This document shows positions 1-11,795 of a stretch of 64,000 nucleotides of DNA, piece after piece. A model generated the notes under the pieces. It saw only the letters and a program-made list of their open reading frames with translations, did no database searches and had not been told where the DNA came from. Source of the stretch: Hepsetus odoe (Eukaryota; Chordata; Actinopteri; Characiformes; Hepsetidae); assembly GCA_017165825.1 (NCBI GenBank), contig CM029367.1, positions 23,980,529 to 24,044,528 of the forward strand, given 5' to 3'. Position 1 is the first letter of the stretch. The number at the start of each line of letters is the position of its first letter. Position numbers and translations under genes: made by a program.

Positions 1-512
1 GGCTTCTATTGCTCAGGCAGAAAACAACACCTGATAAATCATCACACATGCTCTCATGAGAGGTAAAGGGATGATTGAAATAAAGCCTGACATTGACACC
101 AAGCTTCCTCATGGAAGAACAACACAACTGGGTATTCCCACATGAGGCATTTTCCTATAAGCACCACTAATCCTTCTGCTGAGAAATCGGAGGCTCTGTG
201 GTAAATCACTTTTTCACATTCCTAAACACAGACCTGAGAGGCTGAGATATGTGTGAAAACTCTCGCTGAGCTGAGGGTTTTGTCATATGTGTGATATAAT
301 ATTGCAGAATTAATTGTAAGGATCGGTAGGTTTTCATTGGTAGAGAAAACACACAAACACACCAAAGGTAGCTAGTGTTCTGGTGCCTCAGCTGGTAGAG
401 CATGGTGCTCACAATGACAAGGTCATGGATTCAGTTCTAGAGGAGCACATGCTATGAAATGAAGACAAATCAAATTTAGGCTACCCACCATGATCAAATA
501 AGATAAAAGTGT

Positions 513-757
513 TTTGAAAATAAAAGTGAAAGTGACTAATTGTCATTGTGAAACACAGCACAGTGAAACACAACAAATGCATCTTCTGCGTTTCACCCAT
601 AAAACGGGGTGCAATTATTCAAAGCACTCAGCATTCATGGGGACAGTGCCTTGCTCAAGGGTACTTCAGGGCAACCTACTCGTCTGGGAATCCAACCCAT
701 GACCTGCTGATCCTAGAGCCTAGTCCCTAAACATTAGGCCACTGCTAGCATGCCAAA
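513..757 (-). repeat. tRNA-derived SINE, family A
   Basis: Minus orientation, read from the complement of GCCACTGCTAGC (head) to TCACTTTCACTTTTA (tail). The box B region and the middle motif CCTTGAGCAAGGCACTGTCC are recognisable. An old, diverged copy. Confidence 0.85.
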
Positions 758-1172
758 CCTATACACAAAAAAAATCTCACACACACAAATGGACATTGCC
801 AATTAGCCTCAGGAGCTAGATTTTGACTATAAGGAGTAAGTCCTGGTATCAGCAGACTAACACATTGCTTCAATCCATAAACCGTCATAAATAATATCAT
901 AAATAATCTCTTCAAAACCAGCTGCCAGCAGGATTTTTTGCATAACCATTCACTTTCCTTTAGATAACATTACTGAAAATAAGAACCTTAAGTATATGAC
1001 TTTGAACCTTAAATAAGTGACTACTGTGATGTAAATGATGGGGACAGTAACTTGCATTACACCAAAAACTTTCTTGCATCCTAATTTTGAGGTGTTTTTT
1101 TTTTTTGCTTTGGAAAACATGTAACATTAAAGCACTGGTTAACAAGAATTCATCAATAAATGAATGAATAAA

Positions 1173-1214
1173 TAGAATAGAATAGAATAGAATAGAATAG
1201 AATAGAATAGAATA
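1173..1214. repeat. (AATAG)n microsatellite
   Basis: About eight tandem AATAG units with little interruption, inside DNTT intron 10. Confidence 0.95.
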
Positions 1215-1424
1215 ATATCCAAGGTGGAAAGAAGAATGCATCTCTGGACATACACATGGCCAAAAAAAACTAAGTGTATTAATGTTGCTTTTATTTTTGC
1301 TATTCTTATTGCTTTTCTGAACAAACACACTCTAAACATCTCGACAGACTTTAAACATATAATTTCCTTAAGACTTTAATGTTGTATGCATGCGATATGT
1401 AGTCATGTTCTACTCTCTACTCAC

Positions 1425-1508
1425 CGTAGCTTTGTCGAACAGGGTGTGGTTGTCCAGCAGCATCCCTCGCTCTAACCTGGCAAATCTCCTCAGGTCTCTC
1501 TCGAACTG
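1425..1508 (-). CDS. dntt: DNTT exon 10 (thumb)
   Basis: 84 nt, 28 codons, phase 0 at both ends. It encodes QFERDLRRFARLERGMLLDN followed by HTLFDKAT, the thumb helices just before the C-terminal tail. The acceptor is CTGTCTCCGCAG and the donor GTGAGT. A CAG repeat at the acceptor (CAGCAG) could allow alternative use of the next AG, dropping one glutamine. The last exon, which in mammals encodes about 28 residues ending near ERNA, is not visible between 1 and 1424 and should lie before the window. Confidence 0.94.
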
Positions 1509-4350
1509 CTGCGGAGACAGAGCCACACTAAGCCACTACAACAAACCTTTTTAGCAGCTGCTTGAAACTCTAACGCACTCATGAAATAAGCAATTACCAG
1601 CTATCCACGTACTGGCAGCATAGCTAATTGTGAGCTTGCTATTGTGCAAATTAAATGAGTTTGGCGCTTTCACCAGCAAACTACGTCAACAAGCTGTCAA
1701 TCACCCTGCGCTTTCATAAAGCCAACTCTGTTACTGTTTGTTTATCATTAACAAATAAACAGTAAACATGTATTTAAGCTGCAGTGCCTTGGTCAAGGGT
1801 GGTCCTTATCTGGACTGACGATCTAAATGCAGCTCTCTGCTGATATGTTGCATTAAGAGCACGGATTGACATTAATCTCTTTAGAAAGCCTTATCATGGC
1901 CAGCAGACTTATTTAAATTGCATTCTATTAATCTCCTCTAAACTCGAATGCTTTTTGCATTATGTTAATCTCCTGAAGGTCATGGCCATTTTAGCCTTAT
2001 TTATCAACAAAAAGTTTTAAGTGGAAGCCTTGGGACACTGTGGAGTTCACAAATGAACAAAAGAATGAATGAAGGAAAGGATGGAGGAACAAATTAGCCA
2101 TTTCTTCAAATGGGAAACAATGAACAATGAAGAGTAGAGGACAAATTAAATAAAACCCATTCTAATCTTCCCAGTCCTGCAGAAGAAACACTTAAGATAT
2201 GGAGCGTATGAAACAAATTTGAAGCAGCACATCAAATTCTTGTTTCAAAACCTCGTCAATCTTCTCTCTCTCCTTCTCTCGTGCTCTAACTCACAGAAAG
2301 CTCCACAAGCACTGCAAGGCATTGTGGAGTAGTTCTCTTGGGAGGGGTCAGAGAATGAGGTTGTAATTACAGCTGATGGGTAGAGCCACCCAGCAGGCCG
2401 CACAGGGACACAGGGCAAGAGTTCTACGCTTCTAGACGTGACCCAAATCAACCCATACCTGTCTTTCACCGCTGCCCTGCCTAACAGCTCTAAATTTCAA
2501 AGGTTCGGCTTGTCTAACCACCTGCCCCATCCCCCAGCTCCCCATCCTCCCCAGCCATTATCTCGTACCGTAGAGCCCGACCAGCCCAGCAGGCAGAAGG
2601 CGTAGCGGTCAGCTGGAGGGGCCACAAGGTCCACACGCACAGCCTTCCAGTCTCTCACACAGCTTGGCTGTGCCTGCTGATCCTGCACTAGGCTGGTCCT
2701 CAGCTTCAGAATCAGGAAGCATTTCTGAAAGTGGTCCATGGCCTCAAATCGCCGACTTGGAAGCTTGCTTATATCAAAGGTTGATTCCTGGAAGTCCGAG
2801 TACAGGAGAATTCCCTGAAAAAAGGAGATATGAAATGTTTACTGAAAGACTGTTTCTGCATCTTTCTGGCACTTTATTATTTTTTTCTGTTTCATTTTAT
2901 GTCATCAGCAAAGGTCAATCCAACAATCTATACATCGTTGAAAAAAATTAGCATTCAAGCCGTATCAAATAGATTTTTATTGTCCTTTCAACCATATACA
3001 CTGCAAACAGCGAAAGAAAACAACCTTCCTCCAGAACCCTGGCCTTCCTTATAAGACAACATAAGACCACACAAGCACAGACAGTGAAGCATGTAGTGCA
3101 ACAGACTTCAATATAACACAACACAACGGAGGACATTCACCCGACACAGAGCGGAGACAGCATTGTATCTGAGTATTACGCTACTGAATGAGTGTTATGG
3201 CAAATACTTTATTTAGGACCATACCATTCATAAAAAGGGCAAAGTGCAAAATAATGGAATGCAAAATTGTGCAAACATGCCAAGAATGGTCAGTAAAGTA
3301 TGTAACATTTCATAAAGACATTGGTACGTGAGTAAATGTGAAAATCCTTTCAATTCGAAAATTCGAAAATCAATTCTAATTCCAAACTTAATCAGTTTAG
3401 TGGTGGTTAAATTATAGTGCTGTTCATTTTTATAGTGTTTTTATAGTGTATGGGCAGCGGTGGCCTAGTGGTTAGGGCGTCAGCCACATGATCGGAGGAT
3501 CAGGGGTTCGAACCCCTTCCCAGTAGGTTGCCCTGAGGTACCCTTGAGCAAGGTGCCGTCCCCATCACTGCTCCCCGGGCGCTTTCAATAGCAGCCCACT
3601 GCTGCACATGTGTGTATGGGTGAAATGCAGAGAGCGAATTTCCCATTCGTGGGATTATAAATAAAGGATTATTATTAATTCATTTAATGTACTTTAACTT
3701 TTTTCTATTTACATGTGGTATATTAAAAAAAAAAAAAAAAAAAAAACTAACTAAAACTTGCCTTGTCTTACCTTGAACTCCAGTGAAATGCGTTCACTAA
3801 AGGGCTAGAATCTGCTCAGAAACCAAATAAAAAAAAGATGTTCCACTGACATTACTAAGGAATTCATAATAAAAACATTCTTGATTTTCCTATCTAATCT
3901 TCATTAAGTGGATTTTAATTGTAATGTTTTATGATTAAAGACTTACTGAGCCATGTGTGCTTCTGAGATACAGACAAAAAGTACATTTAAAAAGAAGAAA
4001 GAAGAAGTGTGATTAGGTATATGAATTTCTTCAAACTGTACTGTGCTCTGAAATCCAGAATATCCACCGTTTTCAGTCTGTACCAATTTTGTAGAAGAAC
4101 AGAGACTGCCAGAGGGCACATTTTCTCAATACACCAACCCTGCTAAATTGTAACCCTTAATGCAGCGGCAGCAGCAGCACCAGCAGCACCAGCAGCAGCG
4201 GCAGCAGCAGCAGCAGGACGCCATTCTCAATCTGTGCTAAATGGTTCCACTCCATAGGAAATGAAATCAATTCCAGGCTTTACCAGAAAGGACGCGGGCA
4301 AGCAGGAAACAGGACAGGTAAGGAGAGAGGAAGATGGGGAAAGGACAGGA

Positions 4351-4384
<34 letters not shown>

Positions 4385-4979
4385 CAAAGAAGAAAAAAGT
4401 GAGCAACAGGGGGAAAGAAAGAATAGTGGGAAAAAAAGGGTGAGGGTGAAGAGAAGACTTAACCATAAAAAGAAGAAAGTAGCGAGAGTGGGCGAGAGAA
4501 AATCAAGCAAGAAAATAAGGGAGCAACAAAAGGGAGACAAAAATAAAGACGCTAGGCAGAGAAAGTGATGCGGCATGAGAGGAAGAAGGAGGAAGATAAA
4601 AAGCAAGAGAGAAAAAGAGAGTCAGAGAAAATGAGAGAGTGAGAGCAAGAAAAAGAAAGAGAGAGACAAAAAGAGAGATGGTCTGGACTGGCCGAGGATA
4701 GAGGCTGTAAATTGATTTCCTCTGGGCCTGGGCCCACTCTGATTATTCAGCTCCCGATGGGGGCAGCACTAAGGCGATTAACATTACAAATTGTCGGTTT
4801 AATTCCAGAATCCGCAATAATTGTTGAGTTACTATATCCCTCTTGCAGCCCATAAATCTGCAGTACTCTTACTAAAGAGCAATAATTGCCACAGGAACTA
4901 AAGCACTCACTCTCACACACACAAAAAATCCACTCTCTCTCTCACTCTCTCTCTCTCTCTCTCTCATACACCTACACAG

Positions 4980-5032
<53 letters not shown>

Positions 5033-5047
5033 AATACATCTACACAG

Positions 5048-5100
<53 letters not shown>

Positions 5101-5142
5101 AATACATCTACACAGTCTCTCTTACTGTCTCTCTCTCTCTTA

Positions 5143-5180
<38 letters not shown>

Positions 5181-5213
5181 CACCTACACAGTCTCTCTTT
5201 CTGTCTGTGTGTC

Positions 5214-5263
<50 letters not shown>

Positions 5264-5292
5264 ATACACCTACACAGTCTCTCTTTCTGTCT

Positions 5293-5327
<35 letters not shown>

Positions 5328-5753
5328 ATACACCTACACAGTCTCTCTTTCTGTCTGTGTCTCTCTCTCTCTCTNNNNNNNNNNNNNNNNNNNNNNNNNN
5401 NNNNNNNNNNNNNNNNNNNNNNNNNNNNNNNNNNNNNNNNNNNNNNNNNNNNNNNNNNNNNNNNNNNNNNNNNNNNNNNNNNNNNNNNNNNNNNNNNNNN
5501 NNNNNNNNNNNNNNNNNNNNNNNNNNNNNNNNNNNNNNNNNNNNNNNNNNNNNNNNNNNNNNNNNNNNNNNNNNNNNNNNNNNNNNNNNNNNNNNNNNNN
5601 NNNNNNNNNNNNNNNNNNNNNNNNNNNNNNNNNNNNNNNNNNNNNNNNNNNNNNNNNNNNNNNNNNNNNNNNNNNNNNNNNNNNNNNNNNNNNNNNNNNN
5701 NNNNNNNNNNNNCTCTCTCTCTCTCTCTCTCTCTCTCTTTTGCTGTCTCTCTC

Positions 5754-5792
<39 letters not shown>

Positions 5793-8700
5793 AATACACC
5801 TACACAGCCTCTCTGTCTCTCTCCTGGTCAGAAATGACAGGCACTCATTGTAATTACAGTCCGCTCTGCCAGTAACAGACTACAACTCTTCCTTTGTCAA
5901 ACGGCCCTTTTATGCCGCTGTGTAATATGAAAAAGGCTAAGCCAACAAACCTGAAGGTGACTGAGTCTGACCGATATGAAAATGACTGAGTGATATCAGC
6001 TTTAAAGGGTTCTGATGATATTGGCCAATGAGAACTGAAATACACTCCACAGTTGTAGGTAAATTGCGTGTATGTGGCTGATGAGATTGTCTGTTCATCT
6101 GTGAATAATCAAACACTGTTACACTTTTCTTAATTTAAAAACAACAGAAGCACACAAAGACTTGAGTACTATAATAAAGACTTGAGTACTAAAAATATTG
6201 TAATACGTAGGTCGAAGCTTCCCAGAGCTTTGATCAATTGGTTCTGTTAATTAGCTCTTATTGTTTTCTTTGGATTATTTTTGTGTGCAAAGCAGTCTCT
6301 ATGAAGTTTTCCTCTTATTAGAAGTGATTGTTCGTTACAATACGAAGACTTTTTTGTCTTATTATTTGCAAGCTGCACTACATAATATACTGTCATCCCA
6401 TCTCATATTCAGTTACATGTGACAATATACAAAAATGTTTTCTTCTGACAGATATTTTATCTCAGTATTTAATTCTTGCACTCTGCACTTTTTTGCTGAT
6501 GCTGCTATTTACAGTGTTAGCTCTGATACTGTATCAGGCACCCAGATCTGGACTCACTATGGCTGTCACTCACTGGGCATCATCTATATTTTCACCTGTT
6601 TAGGAATCGGATGAATATTCTCTGAATCACTGTCTGCACCATATGTTGTCCCATCTGCACTTGTTTAGACCTTTGTCCTGTTCCTGTTCCATGTCATGTC
6701 CTGTATTGTCTCATGTGTAGCACTATGGTCCTGGAGGAACATTGTTTCATTTCACTTTGTACTACAATTCCTTGCAGACATATTCACCCACCCCTTGGCT
6801 TTTTAACTATTTTGTTACATTCCAACATGTAATTTAAATGTTTCTTACTCTTATTTTATTTGATGGATCTGCACACATTAGTCTAAGTTGGTGAAGTGAA
6901 ATGAGAAAAATACATATACATTTTTTTTTTTTTTTTTATAAAAAAATGAAAATTGGCATGCATTCACCCCATGAAGCCCCTAAAACATCCTGGTGCAACC
7001 AATTACCTTCAAAAGTCACATAATTAGTGAAATGAAGTCCACCTGTGTGCAATCTAAGTGTCACATGATCTGTCAGTATAAACACACCATTTCTGAAAGG
7101 CTCCAGAGGCTACAACACCACTAAGCAAGAGGCATCACACATGAAGATCAAGGAGCTCTCCAGACAAGTCAGGGACAAAGTTGTTGAGAAGTACAAGTCA
7201 GGGTTGGGTTATAAAATAATATCCAAATTTTTGATGATCCCCCGGAGCACCGTCAAATCCATCATCTTCAAATGGAAAGAACATGGTACCACAACAAACC
7301 TGCCAAAAGAAGGCCACCCACCAAAAATCAAATGTATTTAATAAAGGATTAAAAATACATTAAATAAATACCAATAATGTTGCCAACCCCAATTTTTTTC
7401 CACAATAAAAAGTCATCTTCATGTTTGTTATGCCTTGGATACTAAATGGATAACCTATAAGGTTCTGCTGTACCCACTATTCAAAAATATGCTGCTGCAG
7501 CCATAGATTGGCTCAGGCCCTAATGCGAGAGCATTTCTGTTGATAGCTTCAATAAATTAATGACAGCAAAAATTTGCTAGCTACATCATCTTCTTAAAGC
7601 ATGAATAACATTAAAACAGCATGCTGGTCCACAGGACAATGAGTACAATGCGTGTATTTTGATACACAGTACTGTGCAAAAATCTTGAGCCAACCCACAT
7701 TTTTTCATATTTGGCTTCCAGAACAAGACTTGTATTTTTTAATGCATGATTTTTGGTTTGTTAAGCCACACAGTTGCCTACGTATGAATCATTCAGCCTT
7801 CAGCACTCAGCCTTTCACAGTGAAACATTTGTTCTTTTAAGCGAAAGTGACTGTTTGTCATTTTGAATACAGAGCACAACACTAAGCGGACCACAAAGAA
7901 ATGCTTCTCTGCATTTGATTAACACACACAGTGCAGCAGTGGACAGCCATAAATCCACTGCCCAGGGGGAAGTGCTGGGGATGGTACTGGCTCAAGGGTA
8001 ACTCAGGGTAATTTACTGGATTGGGACTCAAACCCACTAATTTCCAATTATGGGGTCTAGCCTCTAACCACTAGGCCACTTTTGCCCCCCCAAAGAATGG
8101 CTGAGCATGACCCTGTGTGAATGATCTTCCTGTTCATGGTATCACCACTGCTAGGTAAGTATTAAGTATTCACACACTAACCCACTCACTTTCATAACCA
8201 CTTGTGCTCATAGGAGGTTATGGAGCCTATCCTGTACAGGTCGCCAGTCTATCGTAGGGGAGACACACCAACAAATAAAAACTCACACACACACTCACAC
8301 TTTGGGGGGGGGGGGGGGGCAATTAAGCATCTCCAATCCACCTGACTGTGGGAAGAAACCGGAGCACCTGGATGGATCTCACACAGACATGAGGGAAAGA
8401 TGCAAACTCCTCACAGAACACGGCACAACAAACAGTGAACCACAATGAAATTACGCCTCTGCATATAACCCACACACACAAACATGTGCAGCAGGAGGCA
8501 GCTATTGAAAGTACCTAGGGAGCAGTGACGGTACCTTGCTCAAGGGTACCTCAGGGCAACCTACTGGTCTGGGATTCGAACCCACAATCTTCTGATCCTG
8601 GGGCCTAGTCTCTAGTCCTGGGGACTAGCCCAACGCTGCCTAATAAAAGTAGACTTTAGTCCATGCCTTACTCCATATCAGCAATCGTTACTGGCCAATC

Positions 8701-9812
8701 AATATATCAATCGGGTCTTATGAGCCGCAGAGCCGAGGAGAATAAGAGGACATAATTTACAAGAAAAGTGAGGCTGTGATTCCCTCATTTCTGCCCTTCT
8801 GCCCTCTCTATCTATCACACACACATATACACACTCTTCTAATTAGTCTCTGTGAGTGGCGGAACAGCAGACACGAAGAGGAGCTTCCCTGGTCTTGTCA
8901 CTATGATGTGAGGAGCTGATTTGGCGTGTAATTACATGGAGCATTCCACTTCCCCATCAGTGCAGAGATACGACTATGAATCAAGCTGCAATCTCAGTCC
9001 CCTAAAGATGACTTCCTTTTCCACACCCAACCAGCTTGAACCCTGAAATAATGAAGCCAATCCATCCATCGACTACAGCTGCTTAGTTTCAACAAGTCCC
9101 AGTCTTCATGAGTTCTGCAGTGATATCTGGATTTGATTGTGCACTTGAGGAAGGCATATAGACCCGTGTTACTCCAGGGCAGCTTGCCTTGTGGTTCCTA
9201 ATGTAAAGCAGTGCGTTCAAAGCATCAATAATATTGAAAGCCTTTCATTCTTAAACTCCCACTATTGCTCCAAATAGCACCCAGTTTTGTAAGTGTTTAT
9301 ATATTCTTTCAAAAGTAAGTGTTCACAGCTGTGCATGTTCACCCATTTAACATAAAGCAGTTATGTAAATGGTAAAAAGCATGATTGAGCTTTAAATCAG
9401 CCTACTGCTGAGGGGAATAAAGGCAACTAAGTTAAAGCACTATTCATGCCCTGCTCTGCAGGTGATGTGGGAATCCATCCATAATTCACCAAACACGCAT
9501 GAAAAAGCATCCAAAAACCGAGCTTCAGCTTCTGTAAATATCAGAATGATCCGTGTTTGTGTTCAACTCTCTCTCTGCCATGAACTGGCTATCAGGCCCA
9601 CAGGACAGCAGCCAGCTTGATCCAATGTTGCAAAGACTGCAAGGCAGAGCAGAAGACTTCAAACCTGTCTGTGTTCACAGTGAGATTAGCCTGTGTTAGC
9701 ACAGCACGTTTGAACAGTTCCTGCCTTTGATTCTTTGAGCTGTGCAGGGAACTGTAAGGTTTGATAGGTGAAATTACCAAGAAGATGAGGATTAGGCTGC
9801 TTAAATAGCTAT

Positions 9813-9862
<50 letters not shown>

Positions 9863-11760
9863 TGCGAGTTATACCTATACAGGGAACACTTAGACTGCAA
9901 GACAGACAGCATTATATAATTATATACACATCTTGCTCATGACAAGTGTAAAGCCCCCAGGATTAATGTTCCTCTGTCCTCACAGTTAATCTGCATGATT
10001 TTTTTAGTCCCACAAGTATCCATAGCTTTCTTTTTTACAGTTGAGCATGGTCCATGCACACTAGCAAGTCCATGCACTAGCAGTTTCTGAGAAATGATGC
10101 TGAGAAAACACTTACATACTGTTACAGGATGAATCAATGTTTTCAATACTATCAAATTTGGCTGCAGATAAATGTATAAAATAATACTAACATGCCAGTG
10201 AACTGAAACCTGAAGCATGGATGGAAGCAAGAAAGTGGTTTAAAAATAAATAAATAAATAAATTTGAATACTTCTTACTCCTAAACTTGTGGCAGATAAG
10301 AGACTGAAATGTATTAAAAATCCATTGTTACAGGTTATTATCTACCGTTGAGGTATTTTGAGCATTCTCAAAATACTTGAATAAATCAAATAAAGTTTGT
10401 GATCTTGTTTATTAATGAGTAACTTGCCATTGTTAAATCTCAGAAGAAGTAACAAAAAATAAACGTAAAAAAAAAACCCTTCGTTGTAATAAAACATTTT
10501 GGATCATTTTTCCTGAATCTTGTAGGAAATTTCAACACTATAAATTTATCATTTTTAAATTTAGCAGTTTTCACATTGCAGAAGTTAATTTTGCACATTT
10601 AAAATAAAAAATATCAGTTTTGACCAATAATGCACACATGCATTCACCCACAAAAATACCCACACCACTTAGCAGGTCACCCTGACTGTCTCTGGTAGAA
10701 TTTCAAAGGTCAACTAGACTATACTGTTAGAGGCAACAGAACAAATCCCTAACCACAATAAGATCACTAATCAAACTGACAAAATGAGCCACTGAACAGC
10801 ACAGTGGTGAGTGGCGAGGTCCATCATGTCTTCTGATTTTAGGCCAAAATTTGCTCTCATCTGTCTCTGTGTGAGCGACTGGTTGCCCTTTTTCTGCCCC
10901 ACACTTATGCTTTTATATCCTGCTGTAGGTCAAAAAAAATAATGACAGATGATGAAGCCCATTTTCACAAGGACATATTTTCTTTTTTTTCTGAGCATGT
11001 ATTTTTACCTCCCCGCAGGCTCTATGAATGAAGCGTGGGTGTGTGATATTGAGCCTCAGTGACGCCGTGTGCGCCCCTGGGGCTCAGCTCAGCCATGACA
11101 AGGTTACACGCCTTGCTGCGACCTCCGCTACCTCCACTTAATCAGCCGCCCTCCCACACTGGCTGGGCCTCTGGGAGGCCTGCGGAGGCCAGCCCTCACC
11201 AAGCAGCCTGCAGGGACCAGCAGCTCCGCAGCAGGGCAGAGCCACAGACAGAAAGAGTTAATGGTCTAACACAGGGGCTAATAACCAATAGAGACCTGAG
11301 GCACCGGGGGAGTGTGAGAGTGAATGAAAGAGAGAGACAGAGAAAAAGGAAGAATAGAGAGAAATGTAGAGAGTGAGAGAGAGCAAACAAGATATGGAGA
11401 AAGATAGAGTTAAAGAAGAAAAAGAGAGAGCTTGAAGGAGTGACAGAAAATGTGAGGATGGAAAGAGTGTGTGGGAGTGTGAGCAGGAGGTAGCAAGAGT
11501 GAGAGAAAGTGTGTGAGAGGGAGAGAGTGTATTTGTGCATGAGAGAAAGAGAGAGAGAGAGTGTGTATAAGAGAGAGAGGGAGAAGAGTGAGGCTGGTGG
11601 GTTATTTTTAAACTGGAAGATGACAGAGAGAGGGCCAGCAGGAAACAGCATCAGCGGTGCAGCTACTGCCACAGAGCTTTATCAAACACCTCCCACTCAT
11701 TATCCCCCCTACTACACACTCCTCACACCAGCCAGGTGCTGACAGGACTCTCTCTATCCT

Positions 11761-11795
<35 letters not shown>

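Larger units (their letters stand above)
1..1424 (-). other. DNTT intron 10 (partial, 3' end outside)
   Basis: Intronic sequence downstream of exon 10. It holds a SINE A copy (513-757), a short poly-A/T run near 1094 and the (AATAG)n microsatellite at 1173-1214. I searched the minus strand for the final TdT exon and did not find it. The rest shows no recognisable element. Confidence 0.7.

Noticed and set aside
1..1424. Search for the last DNTT exon (C-terminal tail ending near ERNA)
   Set aside because: No minus-strand segment encodes the expected motifs with an acceptor; it probably lies before the window.
4886..5794. 302-codon open frame rich in Ser and Leu
   Set aside because: It is the translation of (CT)n DNA and runs through the assembly gap.
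9592..9912. 106-codon frame with a His-Thr run
   Set aside because: The run is the translation of the (TG)n microsatellite; the rest shows no similarity.
11059..11742. Several overlapping frames of 70-160 codons on both strands
   Set aside because: GA/CT-rich low complexity and GC-rich intronic DNA; no domain recognised and no splice context.
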